From LBZV01 sp000993855 (GTDB taxonomy: Bacteria; Patescibacteriota; Microgenomatia; Curtissbacterales; GWA2-41-24), in the NCBI GenBank assembly GCA_964492425.1, contig CAZBKB010000003.1, positions 1-64,000 of the forward strand: 64,000 nucleotides of DNA, given 5' to 3'. The notes beneath the pieces were generated by a model. It searched no databases. It saw nothing but the letters and a program-made list of their open reading frames with translations, and was not told where the DNA came from. This document shows positions 1-8,128 of this stretch, one piece after another (position 1 is the stretch's first letter; every line of letters begins with the position of its first letter). Made by a program: the position numbers and the translations under genes.

Positions 1-70
1 CGAGATAGCTCAGTGGTAGAGCAACTGTTTTGTAAACAGTAGGTCCGGGGTTCGAATCCCCGTCTCGGCT
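1..70 (+). tRNA. tRNA-Thr (anticodon TGT), 5' end cut by window edge
   Basis: The D-arm, anticodon arm, T-arm (TTCGAAT loop) and 3' acceptor strand are all visible. The seven-base anticodon loop TTTGTAA gives anticodon TGT, read as threonine. The 3' acceptor strand at 63-69 predicts that the first two bases of the molecule lie just before the window. No CCA is encoded. A membrane-protein gene starts about 45 bases downstream. Confidence 0.93.
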
Positions 71-114
71 CATTTTAATTGATTTACAAGAGTCTTTACG
101 TTACGCTAAATGTA

Positions 115-1611
115 ATGCCTGAAGATCAAGACAACCTGACAACGCCGCAAGCGGTAAAAGCACCCCCACAAACAATACAGCCATTCGAAGGCCAGAAACC
201 GCAAACAGTTAACACATCACAAACAGCAACACCGCCACAAACCCCACAAGCCTCGCCAGAACCTTCAATTGTTCACCCTCAACCCCAGACAGCACCAGAG
301 TTAGAAACTCCACAGAAGCAGGCCCCTCCCCCTCCACTCATCTATCCGAAATCGACTGCAAAGATCTTTTTAACAATTATCGCAATTTTATTTTTCGCAA
401 CAGTCATTACTTTTGGCAGCGCAATCACCGCTGCCTACTACAACTACCCTCTTGTGACCCCTCCAAAGATTGTAAAAGACGCAATAGACAAAGTAATAGC
501 GATCTCCCCGCTGCCAAAACCCAAAAGGTTAATAATCGAATCCGCATTTGCCAAAACCGCATCAATTAAAACCGCCGACGTTAAAACAGAACTTTCCATG
601 ACAGCAAATTCCCAGAATTCACCAGTTGAGCTCGTAAAACTAACTGTCGAAGGTCCAGCAGAACTCGATAACCCCCTGTCAAAAGCAACAGAGTTCGATA
701 TTGCCTTAGAAATAGGTTTCGAAGGAGCAAGCTTCAATGGTTCAGCTTCTGTCAAAACCGTCGAAAACCGTCTCTATTTCAAAATCAACGAGATCCCTTT
801 TGGCACGTTCCACCAAGAACTTACAAATTACAAAAATAAATGGTACTACTGGGATATTCCAGAAAAATACAAAGAAAAAGAGGAAAATAAGGAAATCAGC
901 GAAAATGTAAATAAACTCATAACCAGCTTCGTCCAAAATTCACAGCAGTGGACTACCCTCACCTCCAAAGAGGGCCAACACTATACTTTAGAAGTCAAAC
1001 CTCCGGCAGAGACGATAACCAACCTAATTTATGACATCATCCAAGTTTACGAACCCAAAGACCAAAAGCAGCTAGCAGCAGATTTAGAAAAAGAGAGTAT
1101 TACCGTTGCCCTCAAAAAGGTTAATAACCTAAAAATCACATTGAAAATTGAAAAAGACACTTATTACCTTAGCAGTATAAATGCCCAATTCGAACTGGCA
1201 ATCGATGACTTTTCATCACCTGCAAGTACCATAAACCTGCTCCCGCAAGAACAGACCATCTTTAACTTTAACCTCGCAGTCAAACTTTCAAACTACAACA
1301 AAAATATAGTCATTATCCCCCCAGAGGGGGCGATCAACATCGAAACAGTAATGAAAGAACTTTCGAAGTTATTCAATCAGCAATTGCCAGAACCATTGGA
1401 AGAGCTTCCACCCCAATTCGAACCTTTACCATCACCTGAACCCACTTCCTTCTCACCCGGTACAGAGAATCGACCCGATGGCACGGGTAGCGGCATCATT
1501 AAAGATAATAAATCTCTCCACGGGCTAATCTCCCCTGAGGAAACAATCCTTGGCGAAAAATACGGTTGGGAAAAGGAACTTCTAAAACTCTTTGCAAGTA
1601 TTATTAATTAA
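115..1611 (+). CDS. Membrane-anchored exported protein with Pro/Gln-rich N-terminus
   Basis: This 498-residue protein has no family I can name. Residues 1-80 are rich in Pro, Gln and Thr and look disordered. One hydrophobic segment follows at about 83-108, and the remaining roughly 390 residues are polar and probably outside the membrane. The alternating beta-type pattern (repeated short Leu/Val/Lys strands) resembles lipid-binding lipoprotein folds such as LppX/LolA, but that is only an impression. A Pro-rich linker near residues 430-455 precedes a short C-terminal tail. The frame is open from a TTG at 79, but the ATG at 115 is the better start, because the segment before it lies close to the tRNA and has a different composition. 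It stops 4 bases before the oppositely oriented tRNA-Thr(GGT). Confidence 0.7.
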   Translation: MPEDQDNLTTPQAVKAPPQTIQPFEGQKPQTVNTSQTATPPQTPQASPEPSIVHPQPQTAPELETPQKQAPPPPLIYPKSTAKIFLTIIAILFFATVITFGSAITAAYYNYPLVTPPKIVKDAIDKVIAISPLPKPKRLIIESAFAKTASIKTADVKTELSMTANSQNSPVELVKLTVEGPAELDNPLSKATEFDIALEIGFEGASFNGSASVKTVENRLYFKINEIPFGTFHQELTNYKNKWYYWDIPEKYKEKEENKEISENVNKLITSFVQNSQQWTTLTSKEGQHYTLEVKPPAETITNLIYDIIQVYEPKDQKQLAADLEKESITVALKKVNNLKITLKIEKDTYYLSSINAQFELAIDDFSSPASTINLLPQEQTIFNFNLAVKLSNYNKNIVIIPPEGAINIETVMKELSKLFNQQLPEPLEELPPQFEPLPSPEPTSFSPGTENRPDGTGSGIIKDNKSLHGLISPEETILGEKYGWEKELLKLFASIIN

Positions 1612-1615
1612 TCAG

Positions 1616-1687
1616 AGCCGACGATGGGGATCGAACCCATGACCTCCTCATTACCAATGAGGTGCTCTACCACTGAGCCACGTCGGC
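1616..1687 (-). tRNA. tRNA-Thr (anticodon GGT)
   Basis: Read on the minus strand this is a full cloverleaf: acceptor GCCGACG paired with CGTCGGC, D-arm, and an anticodon stem CCTCA/TGAGG around loop TTGGTAA (anticodon GGT). The T-arm has a TTCGATC loop and the discriminator is T. It is the second threonine tRNA in the window and complements the TGT isoacceptor at the left edge. Confidence 0.95.
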
Positions 1688-1707
1688 ACTTCGTCACCTT
1701 GTTCCTC

Positions 1708-1741
1708 AGTGTAAACGAGATTTAGCGTAAGTGTTTACACT
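1708..1741. repeat. Perfect 9-bp inverted repeat between two tRNA genes
   Basis: AGTGTAAAC at 1708-1716 is the exact reverse complement of GTTTACACT at 1733-1741, with 16 bases between them. A smaller hairpin (GCGAA/TTCGC) follows at about 1744-1758. The pair lies between tRNA-Thr(GGT) and tRNA-Tyr, which are both on the minus strand. It could be an RNA-processing hairpin of a two-tRNA transcript or a protein-binding palindrome; there is no adjoining T-run to make it a terminator. Confidence 0.45.
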
Positions 1742-1762
1742 AAGCGAATTCTGTTCGCGAAG

Positions 1763-1847
1763 TGCTGGGAGTAGGATTTGAACCTACGGAGCCCTTTCGG
1801 GCGACGGTTTTACAGACCGTTGCAATTGTCCACTCTGCCATCCCAGC
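1763..1847 (-). tRNA. tRNA-Tyr (anticodon GTA), class II
   Basis: On the minus strand the acceptor GCTGGGA pairs with TCCCAGC and the discriminator is A. The anticodon stem ACGGT/ACCGT encloses loop CTGTAAA, giving anticodon GTA. A long variable arm with a GCCC/GGGC stem is present, as expected for bacterial tRNA-Tyr. It is probably cotranscribed with the tRNA-Thr(GGT) that follows it. Confidence 0.95.
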
Positions 1848-1928
1848 AAGTAGCCTACACATTTTACAAAAATAAGCAAATCTTTACCACCAATCAGGGT
1901 CAATCTAAAACCTGTTACAATAAAATCA

Positions 1929-2378
1929 ATGCCCTCCACTAATTTAAGATTTAAAATAAGAGAGCTTGTTTTCTCACAGAGGTCAAAAATTAAAAATTTA
2001 AAATCTATCAGCGGCTTTACACTAATAGAAATACTAGTAGTTTTATTTGTTGTAGCAATTTTAGGTGTAATTTTACTTACCACATCGGGAACTTTGGCCC
2101 AAAGGCATTCGTCAAACCTCCAAAGTATTGCCGCAAAAATCGCTTCAAAAGAAATAGAACGCCTGCGAGGTCTTGACTTTTTATCACTACCTTCAAGTGG
2201 CACCATAACAGGTGATCCTGATCTTACCAAACTACCGTCGGCAAATGCCCAAAGAACAGTTACAAATTACCAAAGTGCCCCGGAAATCAAGCAGGTAAAT
2301 GTTACAGTTACCTGGCAAGTTAACGAGGTAAACCGGCAAGTATCAATGGAGACTTTAATTTACCAATATGGCATCTAA
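1929..2378 (+). CDS. Type IV prepilin-like protein (PulG/PilV-type minor pilin)
   Basis: This 149-residue protein carries the prepilin peptidase motif GFTLIEILVV at about residues 30-39, followed by the hydrophobic N-terminal helix of a type IV pilin or pseudopilin. The mature protein is expected to be inserted in the membrane and assembled into a pilus. The C-terminal half is short and strand-rich, as in PilV-like minor pilins. The leader is about 30 residues, long for a class III leader, and its second part (KIKNLK) is encoded by an AT-rich repeat also found in the pilin at 4977. The gene overlaps the next prepilin by 11 bases, so the two should be translationally coupled. Type IV pili serve adhesion, DNA uptake and host contact; which applies here is unknown. 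Confidence 0.88.
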   Translation: MPSTNLRFKIRELVFSQRSKIKNLKSISGFTLIEILVVLFVVAILGVILLTTSGTLAQRHSSNLQSIAAKIASKEIERLRGLDFLSLPSSGTITGDPDLTKLPSANAQRTVTNYQSAPEIKQVNVTVTWQVNEVNRQVSMETLIYQYGI

Positions 2379-2943
2379 AAAAACTTGGCACGGCTTCACG
2401 ATTATAGAGCTTTTGATAGGTGGAGTTTTAATGGCAATCGTGATATTTGCCCTAGGCAATATCATGATCACAAATTTTAAGCTGTTTTTAAACGAAAGCA
2501 GCGTAATAAACATAACCGAAGCCAACAAAATTGCCCTTGACGAGATCACAAACCAAATCAGGGAAAGCCAGTCCATTGCTGCAACCTGTACACCTTGTTC
2601 TCCTGACACAACAAGTGCAAACATTTTGATATTGCAACTGTGGCCGTTAAACGCAAACGGCGAACCATTCGATGGAGGAATTAACTACGACTATATAGTT
2701 TACAAAAAAGACTCAACAGACAGCACAAAATTGCGCAAAATAATCTATCCGTATGCAACCAGCTCAAGACCAAATTCAAATAAAGTACTCTCAACAAATA
2801 TTTCGGCACTGACTTTCATCTACAACAATGCCACACCATCACAGGCGTCCGAAGTTACGGTTAAGATAAAAAACACCACAAACAATTCAGGCAAAGTTCA
2901 AGAAATAGAGCGTGAATCAAAAGCAGTACTCAGAAATAAATGA
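2368..2943 (+). CDS. PilW/GspJ-like prepilin
   Basis: The 191-residue product begins with a short Lys/Trp leader followed by GFTIIELLIGG at about residues 9-19, a prepilin peptidase site of the FTxxE type, then a long hydrophobic helix. The downstream domain, with a Cys pair (CTPC near residue 75) and a strand-rich C-terminus, fits PilW or GspJ minor pilins, whose N-terminal helix and larger globular head cap the pilus tip. It sits second in the minor-pilin operon, overlapping the upstream gene by 11 bases and the downstream gene by 4 (ATGA). Exact assignment to PilW rather than GspJ is inference from order and size. Confidence 0.82.
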   Translation: MASKKTWHGFTIIELLIGGVLMAIVIFALGNIMITNFKLFLNESSVINITEANKIALDEITNQIRESQSIAATCTPCSPDTTSANILILQLWPLNANGEPFDGGINYDYIVYKKDSTDSTKLRKIIYPYATSSRPNSNKVLSTNISALTFIYNNATPSQASEVTVKIKNTTNNSGKVQEIERESKAVLRNK

Positions 2944-4157
2944 AAATACATAGCCTTTGGTACAAAACTATTTGCCGCGAACCGTTAACCAGCAACTTTA
3001 GCGGGCAAATCCTGGTAGTTGCTGTCATATTTTTGGCGATAGCTGCAATTCTTGCCGCATCCCTTTTTGACCGCACCGCCAGCTTCCTGCGTTTCGGCTC
3101 CCGCTCAATAACTGCAGAACAGGCAAATAGTCTGGCAGAGGCAGGTTTAGAAAGAGCTCTCTGGCAGCTGAATAAAACCGCCGGGACATATACCGGCGAA
3201 TCAAATACCCAATTGGGCAATATTGGCACATTCACAGTTGCAGTTGTCGATAAGTCACCACGCACAAAAACTATCACTGCAACAGGTTACGTCCCCAACT
3301 CCACTAACCCTACTTCTAAGCGAAAAATTAAGGTAGATATTGCCATCGACAATTCCATAATCTCCTTTAACTATGGCGTCCAGGTCGGTGCAGGAGGCCT
3401 CACCATGGCCAACACGTCAACCGTCAACGGAAATGTATATTCAAACAAAACTGGCGTAAGCATCCAGGGTTCACAATCATCGCGCATTGTAGGGGATGCG
3501 TTCGCGGTTGGTACAATCTCCTCCCCGGATCCGGAAGTAACCGGCACAAAACACGAAAATCAGTCAGCCGCAGATATGCCAGTTGTAGATTACGAATATT
3601 GGAAGGGCAGGGCAGCGCTGGGAGGAGAACAAACATGCTCCCCCACCTGCACCATTTCCTCGAATACCACCATAGGTCCCAAGAAATACATTGGCAATCT
3701 GAAAGTAACAAATAATGCCCAAGTTACTATTGCCGGCGCAGTACACATAACCGGAACTTTTTCTATGTCCCAGGGGCTCACACAAATCAAAGTTTCCGAT
3801 ATTCTCGGTTCAAACGGCACAGTTCTACTGGCAGAAGGCGATATAGACCTGACCCAAGGGGGAACATTCGAACCCAATAATGCAAACCCGAAAGGTTATT
3901 TATTAGTTGCTACTACCTCAACAACTGCAACCGCCATGTCAATTTCACAAGCCGGCCAAACCGCACTTTTTTACGCACTCGAAGGAACCGCATCACTCAC
4001 CCAATCTGCAGAGGTGACAGCCCTAGTCGCCAATGGTTTAGACATGAGCCAGTCCGCAACACTCACATACGAAACCGGCCTTGCATCCGCTTCCTTCACT
4101 TCAGGCCCAGGCGGCTCCTGGCAGCCAATTAAAGGAACGTATAAGTATAGTAAATAG
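2940..4157 (+). CDS. PilX-like minor pilin with large C-terminal domain
   Basis: The 405-residue product has one hydrophobic segment at about residues 24-45 directly followed by a helix containing SLAEAGLERALW, the typical start of PilX-family proteins (LAEAGxExA). Unlike canonical prepilins it has a degenerate cleavage motif (SGQILVVAV, no FTLxE), as PilX homologues often do. From about residue 140 it becomes Thr/Ser/Asn/Gly-rich with repeated short strands (NGNVYSN and similar), suggesting a beta-helical or sandwich exposed head. It overlaps the PilW-like gene by 4 bases and ends the minor-pilin operon. Two CxxxC-type cysteines near residue 232 may form a disulfide. Confidence 0.8.
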   Translation: MKIHSLWYKTICREPLTSNFSGQILVVAVIFLAIAAILAASLFDRTASFLRFGSRSITAEQANSLAEAGLERALWQLNKTAGTYTGESNTQLGNIGTFTVAVVDKSPRTKTITATGYVPNSTNPTSKRKIKVDIAIDNSIISFNYGVQVGAGGLTMANTSTVNGNVYSNKTGVSIQGSQSSRIVGDAFAVGTISSPDPEVTGTKHENQSAADMPVVDYEYWKGRAALGGEQTCSPTCTISSNTTIGPKKYIGNLKVTNNAQVTIAGAVHITGTFSMSQGLTQIKVSDILGSNGTVLLAEGDIDLTQGGTFEPNNANPKGYLLVATTSTTATAMSISQAGQTALFYALEGTASLTQSAEVTALVANGLDMSQSATLTYETGLASASFTSGPGGSWQPIKGTYKYSK

Positions 4158-4161
4158 TCGG

Positions 4162-4583
4162 TTAGCGTCTAGTGAATTAGCGTATAGTAAATTTGGTGGC
4201 TTATCTCGCTTCTTATAAAGAATTAATCGTGTGGCAGAAGTCCATGAAACTTGCAGAACTCATATTTGAGTTCACTTCAAATTATCCTAAGTCAGAAATT
4301 TATGGCCTGGTTTCTCAGTCAAGGAGATGCAGTGTTAGTATTCCCTCGAACATAGCCGAAGGGTATGGTCGAAACTCCAAAAAAGAATTTATACAATTTT
4401 TAAGAGTTGCGTACGGCTCAGCATTAGAGCTGGAAACACAGGTAATTTTGGCGATGAATCTGAAATTTGTTTCGGAAAAAAAATTTCAACTAGTCTCTAA
4501 CCTTTTACAAGAAGTTCTAAAGATGTTAAACTCTATGATTACAAAATTAAGGAAAGGTAACACATAAGTTAACTAGACGCTAA
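4162..4583. repeat. Inverted repeats flanking the four-helix-bundle gene
   Basis: TTAGCGTCTAGT at 4162-4173 is the perfect inverse of ACTAGACGCTAA at 4572-4583. Each flank also holds a second imperfect copy of the same unit (4178-4189 on the left, about 4585-4597 on the right). Together they bracket almost exactly the gene at 4193-4567. Similar TTAGCGT units occur singly near 1720 and 14579, so the unit may be a wider intergenic repeat. Confidence 0.6.
4193..4567 (+). CDS. Four-helix bundle protein (23S rRNA intervening-sequence protein family)
   Basis: The product, about 124 residues, shows the family hallmarks: a start like YKELIVWQKSMKLA, then SQSRRCSVSIPSNIAEGYGR, a central Glu-rich helix with ELETQ, and a final helix ending KMLNSMI. 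Proteins of this family were first found encoded inside intervening sequences of bacterial 23S rRNA and also occur free-standing; they form a pentameric four-helix bundle with no established biochemical role. Here there is no rRNA nearby. The gene starts at TTG 4193 or GTG 4196; no ATG is available. It lies between inverted repeats and between the pilin operon and rpmG, which suggests insertion as a unit. Confidence 0.85.
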   Translation: MVAYLASYKELIVWQKSMKLAELIFEFTSNYPKSEIYGLVSQSRRCSVSIPSNIAEGYGRNSKKEFIQFLRVAYGSALELETQVILAMNLKFVSEKKFQLVSNLLQEVLKMLNSMITKLRKGNT

Positions 4584-4616
4584 ACGCTAGACGCTATTTA
4601 ACTAAAAAACTATCAT

Positions 4617-4805
4617 ATGGCCAAAAAATCGAAACGAACCATCATCAACCTGGAATGCCCGGTTTGCAAAAACCGCAACTACACTACGGAAAAAAACGCG
4701 GATAATATAACCATAAAGAACAAAGGCCAAAACATTAAGCTATCCTTCAAAAAATACTGCAAGCGATGCCGCAAGGTCCAAAACCATCGCGAAGTTAAAA
4801 TTTAG
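4617..4805 (+). CDS. rpmG: Large ribosomal subunit protein bL33
   Basis: The 62-residue product contains CPVC near residue 15 and CKRC near residue 52, a zinc-ribbon pair, and ends in the family signature KKYCKRCRKVQNHREVK. Length and motif placement match the Zn-binding (C+) form of bL33, a component of the 50S subunit near the E site. The ATG at 4617 gives the usual basic N-terminus. There are no other ribosomal genes beside it, and a degraded second copy of its 3' end appears just downstream. Confidence 0.9.
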   Translation: MAKKSKRTIINLECPVCKNRNYTTEKNADNITIKNKGQNIKLSFKKYCKRCRKVQNHREVKI

Positions 4806-4874
4806 GCATCGCGCAGTCCTTCAATTTCGCACCTTGAACCGTCTATGGATAATAGTCAAAAGGCAAAAGGCAAG

Positions 4875-4928
4875 AAATGTGGGGCAAGCGACACCGCAAG
4901 GTCACCGGGCACAACGAATTAAAAATTT
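4875..4928 (+). pseudogene. Decayed partial duplicate of the rpmG 3' end
   Basis: Aligned by eye, this stretch matches the last 50 or so bases of rpmG (from AAATACTGC to the end) at most positions, with shared blocks such as GCAAGCGA, CCGCAAGGTC and TTAAAATTT-like ends. In the matching frame it would read roughly GKRHRKVTGHNELK, like the bL33 C-terminus but lacking both zinc cysteines. No start codon or full frame is present, so it looks like a remnant of a second bL33 copy. Confidence 0.4.
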
Positions 4929-4976
4929 CTCACATTATCCTTGATTTTATCCCCAAAACCTATTAATCTTAAATCA

Positions 4977-6885
4977 ATGCCCCTCATTAATTTAAAATTA
5001 AAAATTAAAAATTTAAAATTTCTCAAGGGTTTCACGCTTATAGAACTTCTGGTTGTGATAGCAATTATGTCAATGCTCTCAAGTGCCTTTCTCTACTCCA
5101 CAAATAACGCCCGGGAAAAAGGTAAAGATGCAAGACGCAAAGACGATCTTAAAGCCACAAGCACTGCCCTTGTTGCCTATTATGCTGATTTCAACCACTA
5201 TCCCCCAACAGACCCGGCCAATACCCAGCTCGATTTTTCGTCTTACGACAACCCCGCCAGCTGGATTCCGGATCTGGCAACATATCTTACTAAATTCCCC
5301 AAAGACCCCCTGCAGACACAAATCTTAACCAGGCTGGCAAATTTTATCAAAGCCCCAATAGGATACATGAGTTCAATTACCAACAGGCCTCAAGGACAAG
5401 TAGCTGCTTCAGGCAGCCAAACATTGTTAATTACCGCGACCGAAGATGATGCTAAAAGGGTAACATCAACGGTGGCAGAAAAGACTCGCGTCGAATATAA
5501 TCCCGTTCCAGAGGAGTCAGTCGCCCTTGCTATTTCCTGCCAAGATGAAACCAGGGATCTGTATTTTCGCTTTAGTGGAGCCACCATACCACAAGGGGCA
5601 ACCATAACCTCGGCTAAAATTACCTTCACCCCCAGAACTTCCGCTATAAGCGGATTTGCAAATGACGATATAGTCAATGCCCACGACCCCATACATGTAA
5701 AAACAAAATTCAGAGGGGAATTAAGTCTGGATGCCCCACGAATTAATTATAATGACGGCACTGATNNNNNNNNNNNNNNNNNGTAGTAATATGACCGCTC
5801 CTGTTAACTGGAATCCAGCAAGATGGAACCCGCCTCCTTCTGATCCTGCAGATCTTATGAGCCCGGAACTTAACGGGATCATCCAGCAGATTGTCAATCA
5901 ATCGGGCTGGAATGCTAGCTCAAGGCATATCAATATCTTTTGGGAAGATAACGGCACTCAAATAGCAGATTGCACAGACGGTTATAATGGCCCTGGCAGG
6001 TTGGCACAAGCTTTCGAAGCTACTAATCCCCAAGGGACACAATCCCCGAAGCTTGATATTTCCTGGACTGATACATCGCCTCCTACAATTTCCTGTGAAG
6101 TAGAAGGCGGAACTTTTGATACCGGTTCGGTTGGCAACTTTACAACAACTGCGGGTGGGGGTTCTTCAGGATCCTATGTGAGCTCCAGCGCGAACGACCC
6201 TAATGACCCACTGAACGGTACGGAAACTTCACCCCTAAGCACCACAAACGGCAGCCGCGGCGGCAGGATATCAAGAACAGTTTATATCGACACAACCGGC
6301 GATTATTATTTCTGGACCAAAGTGCGCTATCCGACACCGAGCGGAGACATCCATAACTCCTATTGGCTGCAAGTCGACAATTCAGCAACAATTTACAAGG
6401 TCGGCAATGAAAACAATAATTACGATACATGGCGATGGACCAACACCGGAGTTTCTGGGGTTATCAATCTGAGTGCAGGAACTCATACATTCGAAATTTT
6501 CAGCAGGGAGAAAACCACCAACATAGATAAATTCGTTTTGTCTACATCCGCCGCACAGCCAGCAGACATTCCAGAATATTGTCCCAACAGCGCACCACCA
6601 CCTCCGCCCCCGCCGCCACCACCGCCCCCGCCAGCTTCAAGAGGCCAGTGTGACGATAAGTCCAACGTCTACTGCTATAGAGCTTCAAATGACAAAAAAG
6701 TTTTTGTTCTCTGGGCACAGTTGGAAAACGCCAACGACCCACAGATTTACACAAACAGCAGCGCTCTTTGCAATTCCAGCGACCCGGATTTCTCAACCAG
6801 TCCTTCAAACACCTCACCTTTCAAAGGACTAGACCAATTCGCAGGCAGCGGCTTTAACTATTGCGTCAAATCACCACCGCTCTAG
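4977..6885 (+). CDS. Pilin with inserted DNRLRE-like and CBM-like adhesive domains (spans scaffold gap)
   Basis: Start ATG 4977; the frame before the gap (5766-5782) and the frame after it differ only because the N-run length is arbitrary, and the domain content is continuous. Order: Lys-rich leader; prepilin site GFTLIELLVV and pilin helix; a GspG-type segment ending KFPKDPLQ; a DNRLRE-like beta domain (RDLYFRFSG, later INYNDGTD, gap, then APVNWNPARW and SPELNGIIQQIVNQ); a carbohydrate-binding-like beta sandwich (RTVYIDTTGDYYFW to TNIDKFVLS); a run of 13 prolines; then the missing C-terminal pilin strands (VFVLWAQLENANDPQIY, ending NYCVKSP). The same C-terminal pattern ends the pilin at 46941. 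It probably displays the inserted domains on the pilus surface. The gap hides an estimated few to ten residues (inference). Confidence 0.75.
5766..5782. other. Assembly gap (17 N)
   Basis: Seventeen undetermined bases interrupt the adhesive pilin gene inside its DNRLRE-like domain. The coding frame shifts from one side to the other, so the true gap length is not 17 modulo 3. It is a scaffolding join rather than a biological break. Confidence 0.95.
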
Positions 6886-6924
6886 CTACCTCCACTCCAC
6901 TATAAGCCTAACACCCCCCCAATG

Positions 6925-6950
6925 CAAAGCCAGGCTTTGAAAGCTAAAAT
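6925..6950. repeat. Dispersed palindromic repeat, copy 1
   Basis: The core AAAGCCAGGCTTT is a palindrome with a single central A and is followed by AAAGCTAAAAT. The same core and tail occur in two tandem copies at 26304-26381, 19 kb away. It lies just after the adhesive pilin stop codon, preceded by a C-run. Confidence 0.6.
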
Positions 6951-7024
6951 ACCCGAGTTAAAAAAATATATAAATATACTATCAGTCTTTTATTATAGAG
7001 TGCACAAACCGTATGTGTTGATGA

Positions 7025-7030
7025 TATAAT
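7025..7030 (+). promoter_or_regulatory. Consensus -10 box upstream of tRNA-Trp
   Basis: TATAAT lies 15 bases before the mature tRNA-Trp 5' end. The best -35 candidate, TGCACA at 7001-7006 with an 18-base spacer, is weak. The position is right for a stable-RNA promoter. Confidence 0.5.
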
Positions 7031-7045
7031 TGTCTACGAACTTTT

Positions 7046-7116
7046 ACGGGCGTCGTTCAACGGCAGGACAGCGGTCTCCAAAACCGCTAATGAGGGTTCG
7101 ATTCCTTCCGCCCGTG
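7046..7116 (+). tRNA. tRNA-Trp (anticodon CCA)
   Basis: The acceptor ACGGGCG pairs with CGCCCGT, with discriminator G. The anticodon stem GCGGT/ACCGC surrounds loop CTCCAAA (anticodon CCA), and the T-loop is TTCGATT. In many bacteria tRNA-Trp sits next to secE-nusG; here it is 5 kb upstream. The convergent CDS ends 6 bases beyond its 3' end. Confidence 0.95.
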
Positions 7117-7122
7117 CAAGGC

Positions 7123-8079
7123 CTATTTAGGTGCCACTCTCTGCTCAGGATGAAAATAAAGGATAGCGCTTGCAATCCCTCTTATATTAAAAAGCGTTGT
7201 TTTATTTTGATTATTACTAGGATCTTCCAAGTCTTTGTTAATCTCAGCTTGGTCCAATACCTGAAAAACATTAAGTCCCTTCTCTTTTATGTATTCTCTA
7301 TAATCCCCAATTACATCACCGTGCAATGCTGCATATTGGTCAAGAACCCCCTGAACTCCTTTGGGGCCCTTATGCCAGCTCCAAACCACAAAACCCTCGT
7401 TGTCACCGAAAATTTTAGCGCTCCTGTTAAGATAAGCGGCAACCACAGCAGCAGATTTATCATGATCTAACCTGTCATCATTTTGATCGTTAGTTATATT
7501 CATTCCAAACTCTCTTCCCACCGCTTCTGTTATCTGATAATCTCCCAATGCACCTGCATCTGTCATAAACTCAAGCCCACCCAGTTTGCCTCCAAGCGAT
7601 TCAGCACCAAGCAGAAGAACAAAATCCTCGCCAGGTATATGAGTATACTCAGAGATTTTTTTAATTGTACCCATCCTTTTATCTATATTGTCATAAGATT
7701 CCTGAGTTAGCCGGTCTCTCATATCAGCTTTCACAACATTAATCTGAATCTTGAGTGTCTCTCTGTCTTTGCCTTCCAGGTGGGGGTAAAAAAGATCGAT
7801 TATTTCCTCCTCTGAAAGTATTTGCTCGATAGGTGCAATTTCAACTTTACCCTGTGGAAGCTCCGAAATATTACTGAGCCTGTTAACTAAATCAACATAT
7901 GCCTGCTGAGGATTATCTACAATTTCAACAACAGCCCTGGCACTTTCTGCAGGGTGTGCAGCAGCAACACCGCCACCAGTAGCAAGACCAATCGCAAGCA
8001 CAGCCCGACCTGCTGGGATAAACCCTGATTTTCTTGGACGACTAACTCTTTTTTCTCCTGACTTCTCGTCCATAAACAT
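7123..8079 (-). CDS. Secreted lytic transglycosylase-like protein
   Basis: The 318-residue product begins with a basic stretch containing RPRK and a hydrophobic signal segment (about residues 20-42), so it is exported. After a helical spacer, a lysozyme-like core appears at about residues 155-240: LLGAESLGGKLGG (candidate catalytic Glu in AES), then GALGDYQIT and later AAVVAAYLNR and WSWHKGP. This ordering (E-S, G-A-x-G-x-x-Q, A-A-x-Y, Y/W-x-x-G) is that of SLT/GH23-type lytic transglycosylases, which cleave peptidoglycan glycan strands. The fit is by motif spacing rather than full-length similarity. It is convergent with tRNA-Trp, and the divergent M24 peptidase gene starts 49 bases from its start. 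Confidence 0.68.
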   Translation of the reverse strand: MFMDEKSGEKRVSRPRKSGFIPAGRAVLAIGLATGGGVAAAHPAESARAVVEIVDNPQQAYVDLVNRLSNISELPQGKVEIAPIEQILSEEEIIDLFYPHLEGKDRETLKIQINVVKADMRDRLTQESYDNIDKRMGTIKKISEYTHIPGEDFVLLLGAESLGGKLGGLEFMTDAGALGDYQITEAVGREFGMNITNDQNDDRLDHDKSAAVVAAYLNRSAKIFGDNEGFVVWSWHKGPKGVQGVLDQYAALHGDVIGDYREYIKEKGLNVFQVLDQAEINKDLEDPSNNQNKTTLFNIRGIASAILYFHPEQRVAPK

Positions 8080-8128
8080 ATTCTAGCTTGAATCATCCTA
8101 AATTTGAAGGCATAATATAAAAATTCAT

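Noticed and set aside
6483..6665. Gly-rich frame opposite the poly-proline hinge
   Set aside because: Simple antisense reading of the Pro codon run.
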